Shown here one piece after another: positions 19,801 to 29,828 of a stretch of DNA of 64,000 bases. Position 1 is the stretch's first letter. The number at the start of each line of letters is the position of its first letter. The translations under genes and the position numbers were made by a program. The notes under the pieces were generated by a model. That model saw nothing but the letters and a program-made list of their open reading frames with translations. It searched no databases and was not told the DNA's origin. The stretch is from Rhabdophis nuchalis (lineage: Eukaryota; Chordata; Lepidosauria; Squamata; Natricidae): positions 69,955,619-70,019,618 of the forward strand of contig CM077648.1 of assembly GCA_039707465.1 (NCBI GenBank). Reading direction: 5' to 3'.

Positions 19801-19855
19801 CCCACTGGAAACAAATGAGGAATCTTCGGACGGCATATATGTAACTTTGCCGTAA
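16805..19855 (+). CDS. env: Retroviral envelope glycoprotein (SU and TM), unusually long SU
   Basis: Lies in the +1 frame relative to pol and overlaps its end. The start could be the ATG at 16805 or 16865; the second is followed at once by a hydrophobic signal segment (WLVVVLLVISIIL). A furin-type RSKR site is at 19055-19066, giving an SU of about 734 residues from 16865 and a TM of 262. SU carries four successive cysteine modules starting CHRC (17120), CSPC (17390), CTC (17600) and CQPC (17780), with several N-x-T/S sites. TM has a heptad region with QNRLALDYLLAKEGG, a C-x7-CC motif (19379-19408), a membrane anchor (ALFALLALIALGC) and a tail with Y-M-P-L. The frame is open throughout. Expression needs a spliced mRNA; the sites were not determined. 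Confidence 0.93.
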   Translation: MTTPAVSQRLRETACIRKGLMPTIWLVVVLLVISIILNLAYLLRTHPVPPDRLAPLPDAPKEGNGDGGSGGTDAGWEIRQNDTKQSGSGTHEHLLEVMGSGPFPGCHRCLVNLPTGEHFVFSQEEVPGCKSESGLPPCEYAGKRYWQCRVDGNLTQWAPHAGYNSTVMCHVLRTQFGQKDPPKKGKGKRSAPIIPCSPCTGIHVRLGVPNSCTSFDVPTCTRNTQRGVETLRRCNGTEGVLCYRPDITKPPPSKQLQGTDQQYDICTCKGPGKGSLKFKLGRPPSCTQFDLTDCAFGVGHRTVFKRCNGTKGIVCYTPYSTPTASCQPCITKAQVGPKVIASLIYHTYLPDGCTPQNQRCEANGTSYLYCFNGQDMRLECYRPEVAGKLNVSIWAGPPHYTRLLASTLALPGTQTAIKLTIDFCEAMDKYPIVQCGNKSWRDYYKSCRKYLCDSSSRSYPCYSWTEECRAPNRVARLPAIKICRHLTFAGRVTDSNKIILQVDRQHPASQTYGIAIEGSGSDPRTSITVTVQQAQNTGKKVHTFGWSIYESLSKLEDPLPISTTATNLFVQMAGEIANTLTIRNCFVCRGTTMGEQWPWEAREASPEEFNNMTRGGNIIERTYLDGTVWTLTTNLVGRNCFTQKGTTPVGDLICLGFWDTTYSNWTSPSQLPKPDKFVTTHLPFFQKNPTGPWSAPKDMYWICGNLAYEYLPSKWSGSCVLGWIKPSFFLLPIQTRQVLGVPVYDPVGPVRSKRDDGTAFSHFPCKDLAEYQKSTYWDSERIVCTYGQATWAEDGSWGYRTPIYMLNRIIRLQAVLDLAGKRIDKSLLILAEATDKLRTAVYQNRLALDYLLAKEGGVCGKFNLTNCCLQIDETGKVIKQLTTEMRQLTHYDGQEWKGIDLSDWGSWLPKLPGLHALFALLALIALGCVVLPCILPLLAKTLSNSMAALVDKGATDKAMAMIEYMPLLQEESADNPYLPQAPICTQPARYPTAIVRPSGPLETNEESSDGIYVTLP

Positions 19856-19870
19856 GTAGTATGCAAATTT

Positions 19871-19883
19871 ACAAAGAGGGGAA
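19871..19883 (+). promoter_or_regulatory. Polypurine tract
   Basis: ACAAAGAGGGGAA directly precedes the TG of the 3' LTR, the expected position of the plus-strand DNA primer. Confidence 0.85.
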
Positions 19884-20493
19884 TGTGGCAGACCGGTTTA
19901 GGAATCCCATATTTGACCCAAGAACCCTGTGTCCAGTACTTAAGTCCTGTGTGTCTTTTATGCATGAAATCTCTTTTCTTCATTAAATGCTGATGTTATT
20001 AATATTTGCAGTCTTAAAGGTCACAACTGAAACAGGAAAAAGAGCTTTCTTAATAGAGAAGTTGCACCATAAGGCTATTATATTTGCTGAAACAGATAAA
20101 AGTTATTGCTTCAAAGGAAGGAAAAAGGGAAGTTACGAGGGTGTGAATAAGAACAGATAGGCATAAGGCAATTATTGAAATGATACAATCCCTGTACGCG
20201 ATTGCTGCATATTAAGAACTTTTTGTATTAACTTTTGCTTTTCTGCTTTATAAAATGTAACCGTCGTGTTATCATGTATTAACTTCTGCTTTACAAAATG
20301 TAACCGTCTGCATTATTTTGTCTTTCGAAAAGTATAAGAACCGCTGCCAGGGCGTAGCTCGGGCAGTTCGGTCTTTGCAGCCCAGGCTCACCGAACTCTT
20401 GAGCGCCAATAAACCTGTTTCTTTGAGTCCTATGGTCTGTGGTTTTCCTTTCAGAGAAGCCTGACTTGAAGCAGGCTAAGATTTGCCGCTACA
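19884..20493 (+). repeat. Provirus 3' LTR
   Basis: 610 bp, read as identical to the 5' LTR at an offset of 10,003. AATAAA is at 20408-20413. It is followed by TAAT, the right copy of the 4-bp target duplication. Confidence 0.95.
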
Positions 20494-20497
20494 TAAT

Positions 20498-21077
20498 AAC
20501 GCCAGTCTAATGAAGTGGAAATATTGATATGCTACCTATTTCCCATACCACAGGAAAGCATGCCATGCTAGATGCACATCATGGCCCTCAAGTGTTAACA
20601 ATCTATTATTTTTTAAATTAATCCATTCTTTTACCCAGGTTAGCATTGCTGCTTCATGGTATAATTCACATTCTGGTACACTGAATCCTCCTCTTTCTTT
20701 TATGTCTTGCAAAAGTTTAAATTTAATCCTGGGTTTCTTCCCTTGACAAATATATTCTGATGTTATTTTATTCAGGTTTCCGAGGTACTTTTTATCTAAT
20801 TTTATGGGGATGTTTTGAAACAAGAATAATAATTTTGGAAGAATGTTCATTTTGATCACTACAATCCTTCCCATGAAAGAGAGTCTCAGATTTTTCCACC
20901 TCTCCAATTCTCCTTTTATATGATTTAATAATTTAACATAGTTGTCCTCGTTGATTGATGTGTACCTCGCCATTATATCAATTCCTAAACATTTTCTTTT
21001 CTTTTCAATCTGGATATTTATTTTCTTGGCCAATTCCTCTTTCTGCTTCTCCGTCATATTTTTGACTATCATTTTTG
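20498..21077 (-). pseudogene. L1 ORF2 post-RT region, right of the provirus
   Basis: A 178-codon open stretch on the minus strand (21072-20536) containing LSFMGRIVVIKMNILPKLLF and a W-V-K-E-W-I motif, typical of the region after the L1 RT. The reading continues on the other side of the provirus at 9880. One Cys appears where most copies have Trp in the F-I-W-Q-G motif. Confidence 0.85.
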
Positions 21078-21240
21078 TTTTATTTTTTATTCATTTATTT
21101 ATTTATTTCATTTTTATACCGCTCCTATCTCCCAGAAGGGACTCAGGGTGGTGCACAGGAAAGTTAAAATGCAGACATACAGACATACGAATAAATACAA
21201 TTACATACGAATAAATACAACTACAAACGTTAAAATATGA
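21078..21240 (-). repeat. L2-type 3' tail inserted in the L1
   Basis: A T-rich run, then TTTATACCGCTCCTATCTCC and GGGACTCAGGGTGGTGCACAGG, the diverged signature of the L2 3' end seen elsewhere here. It interrupts the L1 ORF2 reading between 21077 and 21241. Confidence 0.65.
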
Positions 21241-21776
21241 TTAAATTTTATTGATTTTCAATCTGGCTATCTTCCCATAGTCCTCTAATACCTCCATCGG
21301 TCTCTTACCTGATTCTAGTGGTTCTTCAAGGATAAAAACTAAATCATTAATTTTTATAGACTTCTTTCCTAATTTCTAGACCTTTAATTTGAGTTTATTT
21401 TCATATTGTCCTTGTTAGCACTTCTAAAGATAATATTAATAACAAAGGAGATAAAGGACACTCTTGCCTTATACCTTTCTGAATTTTAAACTTTTTGGTC
21501 ACCTCTCCATTTACTTTAGCTTCTTGGTTGGAGTATATCGGTCAAAACATTTTAAAAAATTTATTGCCAAATTCCTTATATTTCAATTGTTGTAACATGA
21601 ATTCCCAATTAACATTGTTGAAAGCTTTTTACGCATCTAGAAATAACAATGCCACCTGCATTCCACTATGTTTCTCATAGTATTCTAAGATATCTAGAAT
21701 TATTCTTATATTATTTTTCATTTGTCATTTAGGTAGGAAACCATTTTTGTCTGTGTGTATAAACTTGTCTTGGAAT
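21241..21776 (-). pseudogene. L1 ORF2 reverse transcriptase fragment
   Basis: The minus-strand reading with stops covers RT motifs: F-L-P-K then a K-A-F-N-N-V-N-W segment, a P-L-S-P-L-L segment after a G-x-R-Q-x-C-type motif, and I-N-D-L-V-F-I at the catalytic box region. The catalytic Y/F-A-D-D is damaged. It is the upstream part of the same L1. Confidence 0.8.
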
Positions 21777-22115
21777 CTTCTGCCTTTCGGCTCATCACCA
21801 GAGACCATCTAGACAGAAAGCCATGAGTTCCGTTGTGTGATTTTTTACATATGTGGGTTACTTTTATGAGCTGATCAATAAATAAATCAGGGAGACTAGG
21901 ATAGATCTATTTCGAGCTTTTTAGTTCTCATCAGCTAGCCATTCCCTTATTGGGATTCGAACCGGGGCTGCATTGCATATCAGGCAAGAGCCTTTAGCAA
22001 TTCAGCCAGCCAGGTTCTCTTATTGCATCAGCTGAGACAGGAGGATAAGTATCTATAATTGTTCCACAACACCCTGTTAGGGCCCCAATTAAGGGAGGAA
22101 GCATACTGCTTTCCT
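21777..22115 (-). mobile_element. tRNA-derived SINE, copy 1
   Basis: On the minus strand a tRNA-like head includes a B-box-type GGTTCGAATCCC (plus strand 21955-21966), with a weak A box about 50 bp upstream. A body shared with the next copy follows and ends CGAAAGGCAGAAG at 21777. The extent upstream of the head (22030-22115) is unclear. I cannot name the family. Confidence 0.6.
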
Positions 22116-22312
22116 CTTCTGCCTTTCGGCTCATCACCAAAGACCATCTAGACAGAAAGCCATGAATTCCGTTGTGTGATTTTTTTAATGTGTATGTTAG
22201 TTTTATGAGCTGATCAATAAATAAATCAAGGAGACTAGGATAGATCTATTTCGAGCTTTTTAGCTCTCATCAACTAGCCATACCCTTACTGGAGTTTGAA
22301 TCTTAGACTGAA
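22116..22312 (-). mobile_element. Same SINE family, copy 2, head truncated
   Basis: About 195 bp that align with 21777-21970 in the same orientation, from CTTCTGCCTTTCGGCTC to the degraded B box. The two bodies differ by a few per cent. The tRNA head is mostly missing. Confidence 0.65.
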
Positions 22313-22434
22313 GCAACAAATCTCAACGGACTTGAGGAAATGGGAAAATTTACAACTATCAATGATAGGGAGAATATCTATGGTATAAGGGAACTAAAGC
22401 ACATAGTTATTTCAGAAGACACTACAAAAGAGAA

Positions 22435-22934
22435 GTGTTGTGGTTAAACTGGGAGAAGATTAAAAGGTTACATTACTTAAAAATTCCAGGCTGGATATCA
22501 ACCATAGAAGCCTTTTCATATCCAATAATATACAAAAAGGTACAAATAGTTAGATATGCTGAGTTATTAAATGCAGAGGGTGAACTTAAATCTATGCAAG
22601 AGTTGAAACAGGAAGGAATTGAAATGAATGTATGTGCAAATACAGTGTAGCTATAATGAAGACCGAAAAATGGAAGGTTTTTATGATAAAATAATTGATT
22701 TAGACAATATTTTAACAGGAACTGATGAAAAAGTAATTAAAATACTATATGCCGACTTATTAGAGATTAAATTACAGGAAAAACAAGTTAAAGAAACTAT
22801 GATAGCTTGAGGGGAAACTTTGGGTATGGGATTGATTTAGAGAAATGGCAGAAACTGTGGTCTCAAAATTATAAAATGACAATGTCAACTGGATATAAAG
22901 AGAATTTGTATAAGATTTTTTATAGGTGGCATTT
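22435..22934 (+). pseudogene. L1 ORF2 C-terminal part, left half
   Basis: A 71-codon open stretch (22435-22650), then a frame-shifted continuation. It matches the plus-strand L1 at 59580-60090 closely (KIKRLHYLKIP and an ELKQEG motif). The copy is dead. Confidence 0.8.
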
Positions 22935-23504
22935 ACCAGATACTCCCACGTAACACCGCTCCTGCGCGAGCTGCACTGGCTGCCTGTGGCCTTTCGGGTG
23001 CGCTTCAAGGTGTTGGTCACCATCTTTAAAGCGCTCCATGGCACAGGACCTAGTTATTTGCGGGATCGTATCCTGCCCCATACATCCCTTCGGCCGATTC
23101 GCTCCCACAGAGAGGGACTTCTCCGGGTGCTGTCCACTAGGCAATGCCAGCGGGCGACGCCCAGGGGAAGGGCCTTCTCTGTGATGGGCCCAACCCTTTG
23201 GAATGACCTACCCCTCGATATTAGAACTACTTTTTTATTTATTTTATTTTTATTTTTATTTATTTTATTTAAATTTATATCCCGCCCTTCTCCACAGAAG
23301 ACCCAGGGCGGGGCACAGGAAATTTAAAAAACATACAAAATACAATAAATATAATTTAAAAAAGCGTATCGGTCTAAGGGATGTATGGGGCAGGAGGCGG
23401 TCTCGCATATACTACTACGGACCTCCGCTCCTTCCGCCAAAAAGTTAAGACCTATCTGTTCCATCAGGCCGGCTCGGGGAGAGGGGGCAGTTTAGAAATC
23501 TAAT
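22935..23504 (+). mobile_element. L2 3' end containing a second, inverted L2 tail
   Basis: 22940-23230 is sense L2 C-terminus (HVTPLLRELHWLPVAFRVRF). 23231-23396 is an antisense, internally deleted L2 3' end, with the tail motif and then a coding scrap. From 23398 the sense L2 resumes at the point where it stopped (CGGACCTCCGCTCCTTCCG), with a short ACTAC repeat at both joins. The L2 then runs into the trinucleotide array at 23505. Confidence 0.75.
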
Positions 23505-23665
<161 letters not shown>

Positions 23666-23666
23666 C

Positions 23667-24054
23667 CCCAATGAGAATAGCAAGAATATCTAAGAATAAA
23701 TCGGGAAAGTGTTGGAAATGTCATCAGATGCTGGGGTCATATTACCACATGTGGTGGACTTGTATTGAAGCTAAAAGATATTGGACTAGAATCCACAGGT
23801 GGTTGGAGAAAATGATACATAAACACATAGACTTGAAATATTTGATAGTAAACGTGTTAACAACAGCTGGAATTGTATTTGCAAAAAACTGGAAAAATGA
23901 GAAAATACCAGTGCAGGAGGAAATTATTCGAAAAATAATGGACTGTGCTGAAATGAGCAAATTGACATTTGAGATCAGAGAACAACAAGAAGAGCAATTC
24001 TATAAGGTATGGGATTTGTTTTACCAATGGCTAGATGGGAAAAATTGGAAATGA
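23667..24054 (+). pseudogene. L1 ORF2 C-terminal cysteine region
   Basis: The open reading runs to TGA at 24052. It contains the L1 C-terminal cysteine motif CWKCHQ...HMWWTC, then the helical C-terminus ending FYQWLDGKNWK. It continues the L1 reading interrupted at 22934. Confidence 0.8.
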
Positions 24055-24750
24055 AAATGTTTATCTATGTTTTACTAGAAAGTGATAATTGTTACTATAA
24101 AGATATCTGGTTATTAAATAGAGTGTTTGAATATATAATGTATAATGATAACAATGAAATTATCTATATGTGTGGGATGATTTGAATATTATGCATAACA
24201 GTAAGTAGTGATTATATTATATTAGAAAAATATTTTGTTGTTAAATAGATTAGAAAGATGTAATGAAAAATTGGTATATATATGAATTGAATATTCAGTA
24301 ATTACTTGTTTTAACAATGAAATAATATTATCGGTAGCTGACTACGTGATACACAAGTACTGTACATTTGATGGATGATTGGCAATATTATCCATAATTG
24401 AAAATAATGATGTACAATATAAATTGATAAAAATTACACTCTTTTGTAAGAACAATAGAAAGAGATAGGTGATTGTATGAAGACTTATTGTTTTGAAATA
24501 GGAGTTAAGGGAACAAGATTTGTTTAAAATGAAGGAATATTAATGGTAATCAAATATATATTGCTCAACGATACTGATGTATTTAGCTATGTTTGATGGA
24601 TAACTAGTGATTGTATATGTAATTGTAAAGATTGATGCACAAAAGCTTGTAACCAAACAACATGCCTAACGAAATTGAGGAAAGCTTTATGTATGTATTG
24701 TGTTTCATTTGTCTTTGTATGTTTAAAAATAAAAAAAATCATAATAAAAA

Positions 24751-26095
24751 AGATTATCCTTTATTCTGAACATCCAGCAACTCAAAATTTTATTCCAATT
24801 CAACAACCTCAACCTCAACCACAACTTCGACCACAACTTCAACCACAACCAGCCAGCTACCCACCAAATAACATCTTTTTACTCATCAAAGATGCCATTG
24901 AACAAGAACAAAAATGTCCCAATGCTATCCTATTTGGTCTTGAAGACACCAATGAAACTGATGATACTACAAAGATATGCAACATCATCAGCAACTATCA
25001 GACACCAACCATCTCCCTTGAGGAAATCATCAATGTTTCCTGCAATGGCCCTGAGTTCAAGTACAGTGACAGCTCAGTGGCTCCACGCTTCTGCAGAGTC
25101 GTTTGCAATAATGAGACAAGCAAATCCAAATTCATACATACTATCAATTCAATTGCCATAAGCAACTCCAACTATAACAAACTTCATTCAAGGCCTGATC
25201 TATCCACACTACAATGAGTCCACTCCCGTGAACTACGCGCTGAACTCAAAAGGGAGAAACTGATTTATACATTGACTACCGCGCTGACTGCATTAAAAGC
25301 AAGAACAACGGCCCACATCTCAACAACCACCACCCCAACAACCAATACTAGGCATGCATGCCCTAACTTCCCATAAATCCACTGCCAAAGACCTTAAATG
25401 CAAGCGACTACCACGAAATACCAGAATTCCTCCTCTTAAATACGGCTTAAATACGGCTATATTCAACATCATATTTATCTGTGAGACATGCCTGAATTCA
25501 TCACTCTCAGACTCCATTACCACAGTAAGAGACTATCATATTTACTGGTCTGACAGTGAAATCCGTAGAGGGGCTGGTGTTGCTATCTTCTATAATTAAT
25601 CCCTAAATCTAAAAAATATTCAATTCACACAGGAGATTCCTCTTCCTGAGAACATCTTATGCGAGCTGTCCCTAAACAACACATTTCGCTTTCTTACAGA
25701 GCCCAATTACGATCTTGTGCATGCGAACAAACTAACTTCACTATTAACATAAGCAACCTCTTGCCCACACCCTCTTATCTTTCTTGGCAACCTCAATCTA
25801 AATCTTATTAATTGGACCCAAAATGAATGTACAACAGAACCAATACATACAACCATGTATAATGCTGTTACTAATCTGGGATTGTATCAACTAGTTATAA
25901 ACCAACCTAGACTCAACAACAGCCTAGATCTCATCTTCTGCAATAGTTTAAACTCAATCTATGGTCTACAAACAAATGAACTCTTTTCCCACAGTGACTA
26001 CTGCATGATTGACTTTTGTCTCAATTTATGTCCTTACAAAGACAGAATCCCAAAGTATTAGAAAAGTCAACTAACTTCATCTTTTAATATTAGAG
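24751..26095 (+). pseudogene. Jockey-group (Rex1/CR1-like) LINE remnant
   Basis: The plus-strand reading with frame changes. An N-terminal part has a Gln/Pro repeat (24799-24860, Q-P-Q-P type). A linker follows, then endonuclease-like sequence with ICETCLNSSLSDSI, RRGAGVAIFYN and a later NNSLDLIFCN with SHSDYCMIDF. The last motifs correspond to the end of an AP endonuclease. RT is missing. Clade assignment is tentative. Confidence 0.6.
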
Positions 26096-26660
26096 GTTCT
26101 GATAAATAGGGAATATCTTCTAAGATATCTTGGATATTGGCATCTCTACTTAGAGAAATTAAGTATGCTCCTATCTGTTTTGAATCAGATTATATCAGAA
26201 GAGTGGCATCTTTTTAAATACCAATTTGAGGTTGGAATCTCTTGAAGTCTTCTATTTGGAAAATCTTTCTTGTTTTTCCATATCTATCTCCATCTTCAAT
26301 GTCTTTACAGATATCATTGTTATGCTGCTTTTTACCTCTTTTAAACCCTTTCTGATTTTTTTTCCTCTCAAGTGCTTGGGATATTTGGCACCTCTTCTCT
26401 TTTTGACAATATCCACTGTTTTTACATCCAGTTTTCTTTCTTGTTTCTGAGCTTTGGTAGTCTCAGTCTCATTTATTACAGTACCAACTTCTTTAATTTT
26501 ATTCCATAGTCCTTCTTGTTTCCTATCATTGAGATTCAGAATTTCAAAGAAGATTTTGGTGTTCTCTTTGAAAATGGTAGCTACATTGTCAAAACCTTAC
26601 CATAGAAGCTGGTTGGTTTTCTTCTTCTACTTTATTTTAACTTGGAAGTTGTACATGAGC
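26096..26660 (-). pseudogene. Possible L1 ORF1 N-terminal fragment
   Basis: The minus-strand reading around 26640-26190 is long, Lys/Glu-rich and helical (for example NDRKQEGLWNKIKEVG), as expected of an ORF1 coiled coil. No RRM or C-terminal domain is seen. This is the best guess, with weak support. Confidence 0.35.
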
Positions 26661-27107
26661 AATTTGTGATTTAGTCCATGGTTAGTTTTAGTCCACATCT
26701 TTGATTTTATAAGTGACAAACAGAGATATAACCATTGCTGAAACTAGTCAGTGGAATTCGTACAAGACTGATGACTTTAGATTCCGAAGAAACTGACCAT
26801 GTGAAATCACTTGGATGCCTATCATTTGCAGAAAGGAAGAGAGTTAATTTAAATATTTGTATTTACTAAAAAAAAATTCAGAAAGGTAAACCAATGAGAT
26901 CTAATCTTTCAGCTGTTCTCAGGAAATAAGTCAATGATAACTAATCTTTCAGCTATATTGAAAAATACATTTAATTAAGTTTTTATTTTGAAAACTCTAT
27001 AAAGATCAGTTTCACACAGACCAAACTAGCTGAACATCTGAGTTTCATATTTATTTGTAGGTGTTTGCACAACATGCTGTACTGTAGATTACCATTAACA
27101 AACTGCA
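26661..27107. other. AT-rich sequence, nothing recognised
   Basis: No coding domain, RNA gene or clear transposon end was seen. Confidence 0.4.
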
Positions 27108-29668
27108 ATTTAATTTAATTTAATTTAATTTATTTAGATTTATAGAACCGCCCTTCTCCATTGAAATGGACCCAGGGCGGTGCACAGGAAATTAAAATCA
27201 ATAAATAAAAATAAATACAGAAAAGTTAAGAATAAATTAAACTAAAAGCCTGTGCTAAAAATCCCAATTAAAATTCTAAAATGCATTTACTCATTGGCTA
27301 AGCTAGGCCGGCTTGATAGAACAGATAAGTCTTACGTGAGCGGCAAAAGAGAGGAAGGTCTGTGATGGTCCGAAGTTCGGGGGGTAGGTCGTTCCAGAGG
27401 GATGGCCCAGCCACTGAGAAGGCTCTCCCCCTGGGTACCGCTAGCGGGCATTGGCCGGCGGATGGTACCCTGAGGAGGCCCTCCCTATGGAAACGGATCG
27501 GACGGAGGGAGGTATGCGGCAGGAGACGGTCCCGCAAATAACTAGGCCCCATGCCATGGAGCGATTTAAAGATGGTGACAAGCATCTTGAAGCGCACCCG
27601 GAAGGCCACCGGCAGCCAGTGCAGCTCACGCAGGAGAGGTGTTACATGGGAGCTTCGAGATGCTCCCAGAATCCCCCGCGCGGCCGCATTCTGTACTAGC
27701 TGGAGCCTCCGGATGCACCTCAAGGGGAGCCCCATGTAGACAGTGTTACAGTAGTCTAGGCGGGACATAACGAGCGCTTGAGTGACTGTGCGGAGGGCGT
27801 CCCGGTCAAGAAAGGGCCGCAACTGGCGTACCAGGCGTACCTGGTAGAAAGCCCCCCTGGTCACGGCCGCCACCTGATCATCCAGGGACAGCCACGAATC
27901 CAGGAGGACACCCAAGTTGCGGGCCCTTTCCACGGGGGCCAGTGATTCACCCCCGATGACCAGCGATGGAATCAGCTGGCCATGCCGGAGCGCCGGAAGC
28001 TACAGCCACTCGGTCTTGGACGGGTTGAGCCGAAGTTTGTTGCGTCCCATCCAGACCCGCATGGCTTCCAGGCACAGGGACATCACCTCGACGGCATCGT
28101 TGGGGTGGTTGGGGGTAGATATGTACAGCTGAGTGTCACCAGCGTACTGATGGTACTGTACCCCACAACCACGGATGATCTCACCCAGCGTCTTCATATA
28201 GATGTTAAACAGGAGGGGTGAGAGAACCGACCCCTGAGGCACCCCACAAGTGAGTGGTCTCGAGGATGACCTCTGCCCTCCTGTCAGTATAAATTGCGAC
28301 CGACCGGAGAGGTAGGAAGAGAACCACTGTAAAATAGTGCCCCCCAGTCCCAACCCCTCCAGTCGGTGCAATAGGATACCATGGTCGATGGTATCAAAAG
28401 CCACTGAGAGATCTATCAGGACCAGGATAGAGGAAAAACCCCTATCTCTGGCCCTCCAGAGATCATCCACCAACGCGACCAATGCCGTCTCGATGCTGTG
28501 CCCAGGCCGGAAGCTGGACTGGCACGGATCTAGATAAGCAGTTTCCTCCAGGTGCCGAGAGAACTGCTGTGCCACCACACTCTCTACAACCTTCGCCAAA
28601 AAGTGAAGGTTGGAGACCGGACGGTAGTTAGTTAACTATGCTGGGTCCAGGGAAGGCTTCTTGAGGAGGGGTCTCACCATCGCCTCTTTAAGGGAGGCCG
28701 GCAAGAACCCCTCACTCAGAGAAGTGTTCACAATTTCCTGGAGCCAGCCTCGTGTCACCTCCCAGGAGGCCAGTACCAGCCAGGAGGGACACGGGTCCAA
28801 TAAACATGTGGTGACATTCAGCCGTCTCGGCAGACTGTCCATGTCTTCGGAAGCAACAAAGTCGAACTCGTCCCATAAAACGGTCTCAAGACCCGCCTCG
28901 GACGGTCCTCCCAGATCTATCTCAGTGGAGGCCAGTTCATCCCGGATCTGAGCGATTTTATCCTGCAGATAAGCTCCAAATTCCTCTGCTCTGCCCTGCA
29001 AAGGAGTTTCCCGCGACCCCTGTTGGAGAAGGGAGCGGGTCACCCGAAACAGGGTGGCAGGGTGGTTATCTGCGGATGTGATAAGAGTGGCCAGATGGCT
29101 GCGTTTAGCCATTCTTATCGCCACTAGGTAGGTCCTTAAATGGGACTTAACCAGTGTTCAGTCGGATTCGGAGCGAGTGGATCTCCACCTGCTCTCTAGG
29201 CGTCTCTTGCGGCACTTCATCTCCCTTAGCTCCTCAGTAAACCAAGGGGCCAGGGTGGATCGGCGCCACGTGAGAGGCCGCAAGAGCACGACTCGGTCCT
29301 AGGCCCCCGTGGCCGCACTATTCCATGCGGCCACTAGGTCCTCGGTCGAGTCGTGGGTTAGGGTTACAGGTATCGGCCCAAGCTCCGTCTGGAACCTCTC
29401 AGGGTCCATCAGGCACCTGGGGTGGAACCATATTGGTATCTCTGGTTCCGCCTTCCCGAGGTTGGGTGCAGCGGTAGGGAAGTCAAGCCGAAGGAGAGAG
29501 TGATCTGACCATGACAGGGGTTCGATGACTTGTTCCCCTATTCCTAGATCACTCAGCCACTGGCCAGAGGTAAAGATTAGGTCTAGTGTGTTTCCCCCTG
29601 TATGCGTAGGGGCCTGAATTACCTGGGTCAGGTCCATGGCCGTCATGGAGGCCATGAACTCCTTGCTA
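27108..29668 (-). mobile_element. L2-clade LINE, minus strand, 5'-truncated and decayed
   Basis: The 3' end is at 27108, with AATTT repeats and the GCCCTTCTCC...GACCCAGGGCGG tail. Coding blocks on the minus strand run 27933-27298 (C-terminus), 28599-28000 (RT; box reads Y-A-G-D), 29124-28636 (linker) and 29679-29299 (endonuclease end). They match the intact copy at 29829-33086 and are separated by stops or shifts. The 5' end breaks off within the endonuclease near 29668. It lies head-to-head with the intact copy, about 160 bp apart. Confidence 0.9.
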
Positions 29669-29828
29669 AATTCATTCAAGCCACATACTTTATTTCATTT
29701 TAATAACAGCTGAATGAACTTATTTCAATCATGGCTAACGACTTTTAAAATCTTAACCCAGGACCCACTATGAATTCCATTCTATTGCTTGTTTTAGATA
29801 ATTATTTTAGTTATTTATTCATAAGCAT
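29669..29828. other. Short AT-rich gap between two L2 copies
   Basis: No feature recognised. The 5' UTR of the plus-strand L2 may begin in it. Confidence 0.4.

Larger units (their letters stand above)
9881..20493 (+). mobile_element. Complete gamma-type endogenous retrovirus (provirus)
   Basis: A 10,613-bp provirus in the layout LTR, primer site, leader, gag, pro-pol, env, polypurine tract, LTR. It is flanked by a 4-bp TAAT duplication (9877-9880 and 20494-20497). The two LTRs are both 610 bp and I found no difference when reading them side by side. gag, pol and env are each open over their full expected length. A single CCHC in Gag, pol in the gag frame behind one stop codon, a GPY/F-type integrase C-terminus and an Env with a covalent-type CC motif place it with gamma-like retroviruses. 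It lies antisense to TMEM117 and inside an older L1. Identical LTRs imply recent insertion. Confidence 0.95.
6412..21776 (-). mobile_element. Old minus-strand L1 (3' half), split by several later insertions
   Basis: Pieces of one L1 ORF2 appear in order on the minus strand. RT is at 21776-21241, the post-RT region at 21077-20498, more C-terminal sequence at 9880-9685, the C-terminal cysteine region at 9388-9037, and the last C-terminal codons plus 3' UTR at 6914-6412, ending in a poly(T) run (poly(A) on the element strand). Between them sit an L2 tail, a provirus, an LTR-like piece and an ORF1-only L1. The reading continues across the provirus and across the ORF1-only L1, each bounded by its own target duplication. 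About 300 bp seem missing around the LTR-like piece. The 5' half is absent. Confidence 0.8.

Noticed and set aside
16805..19855. Domesticated, syncytin-like env
   Set aside because: Env is still within a complete provirus with identical LTRs; openness is explained by youth. Selection cannot be judged from one copy.
21950..22030. Possible tRNA gene
   Set aside because: The B box belongs to a SINE head; no cloverleaf with proper acceptor and anticodon stems can be drawn, and the body repeats nearby.
26226..26669. Plus-strand hydrophobic ORFs
   Set aside because: They are shadows of a Lys/Glu-rich reading on the minus strand.
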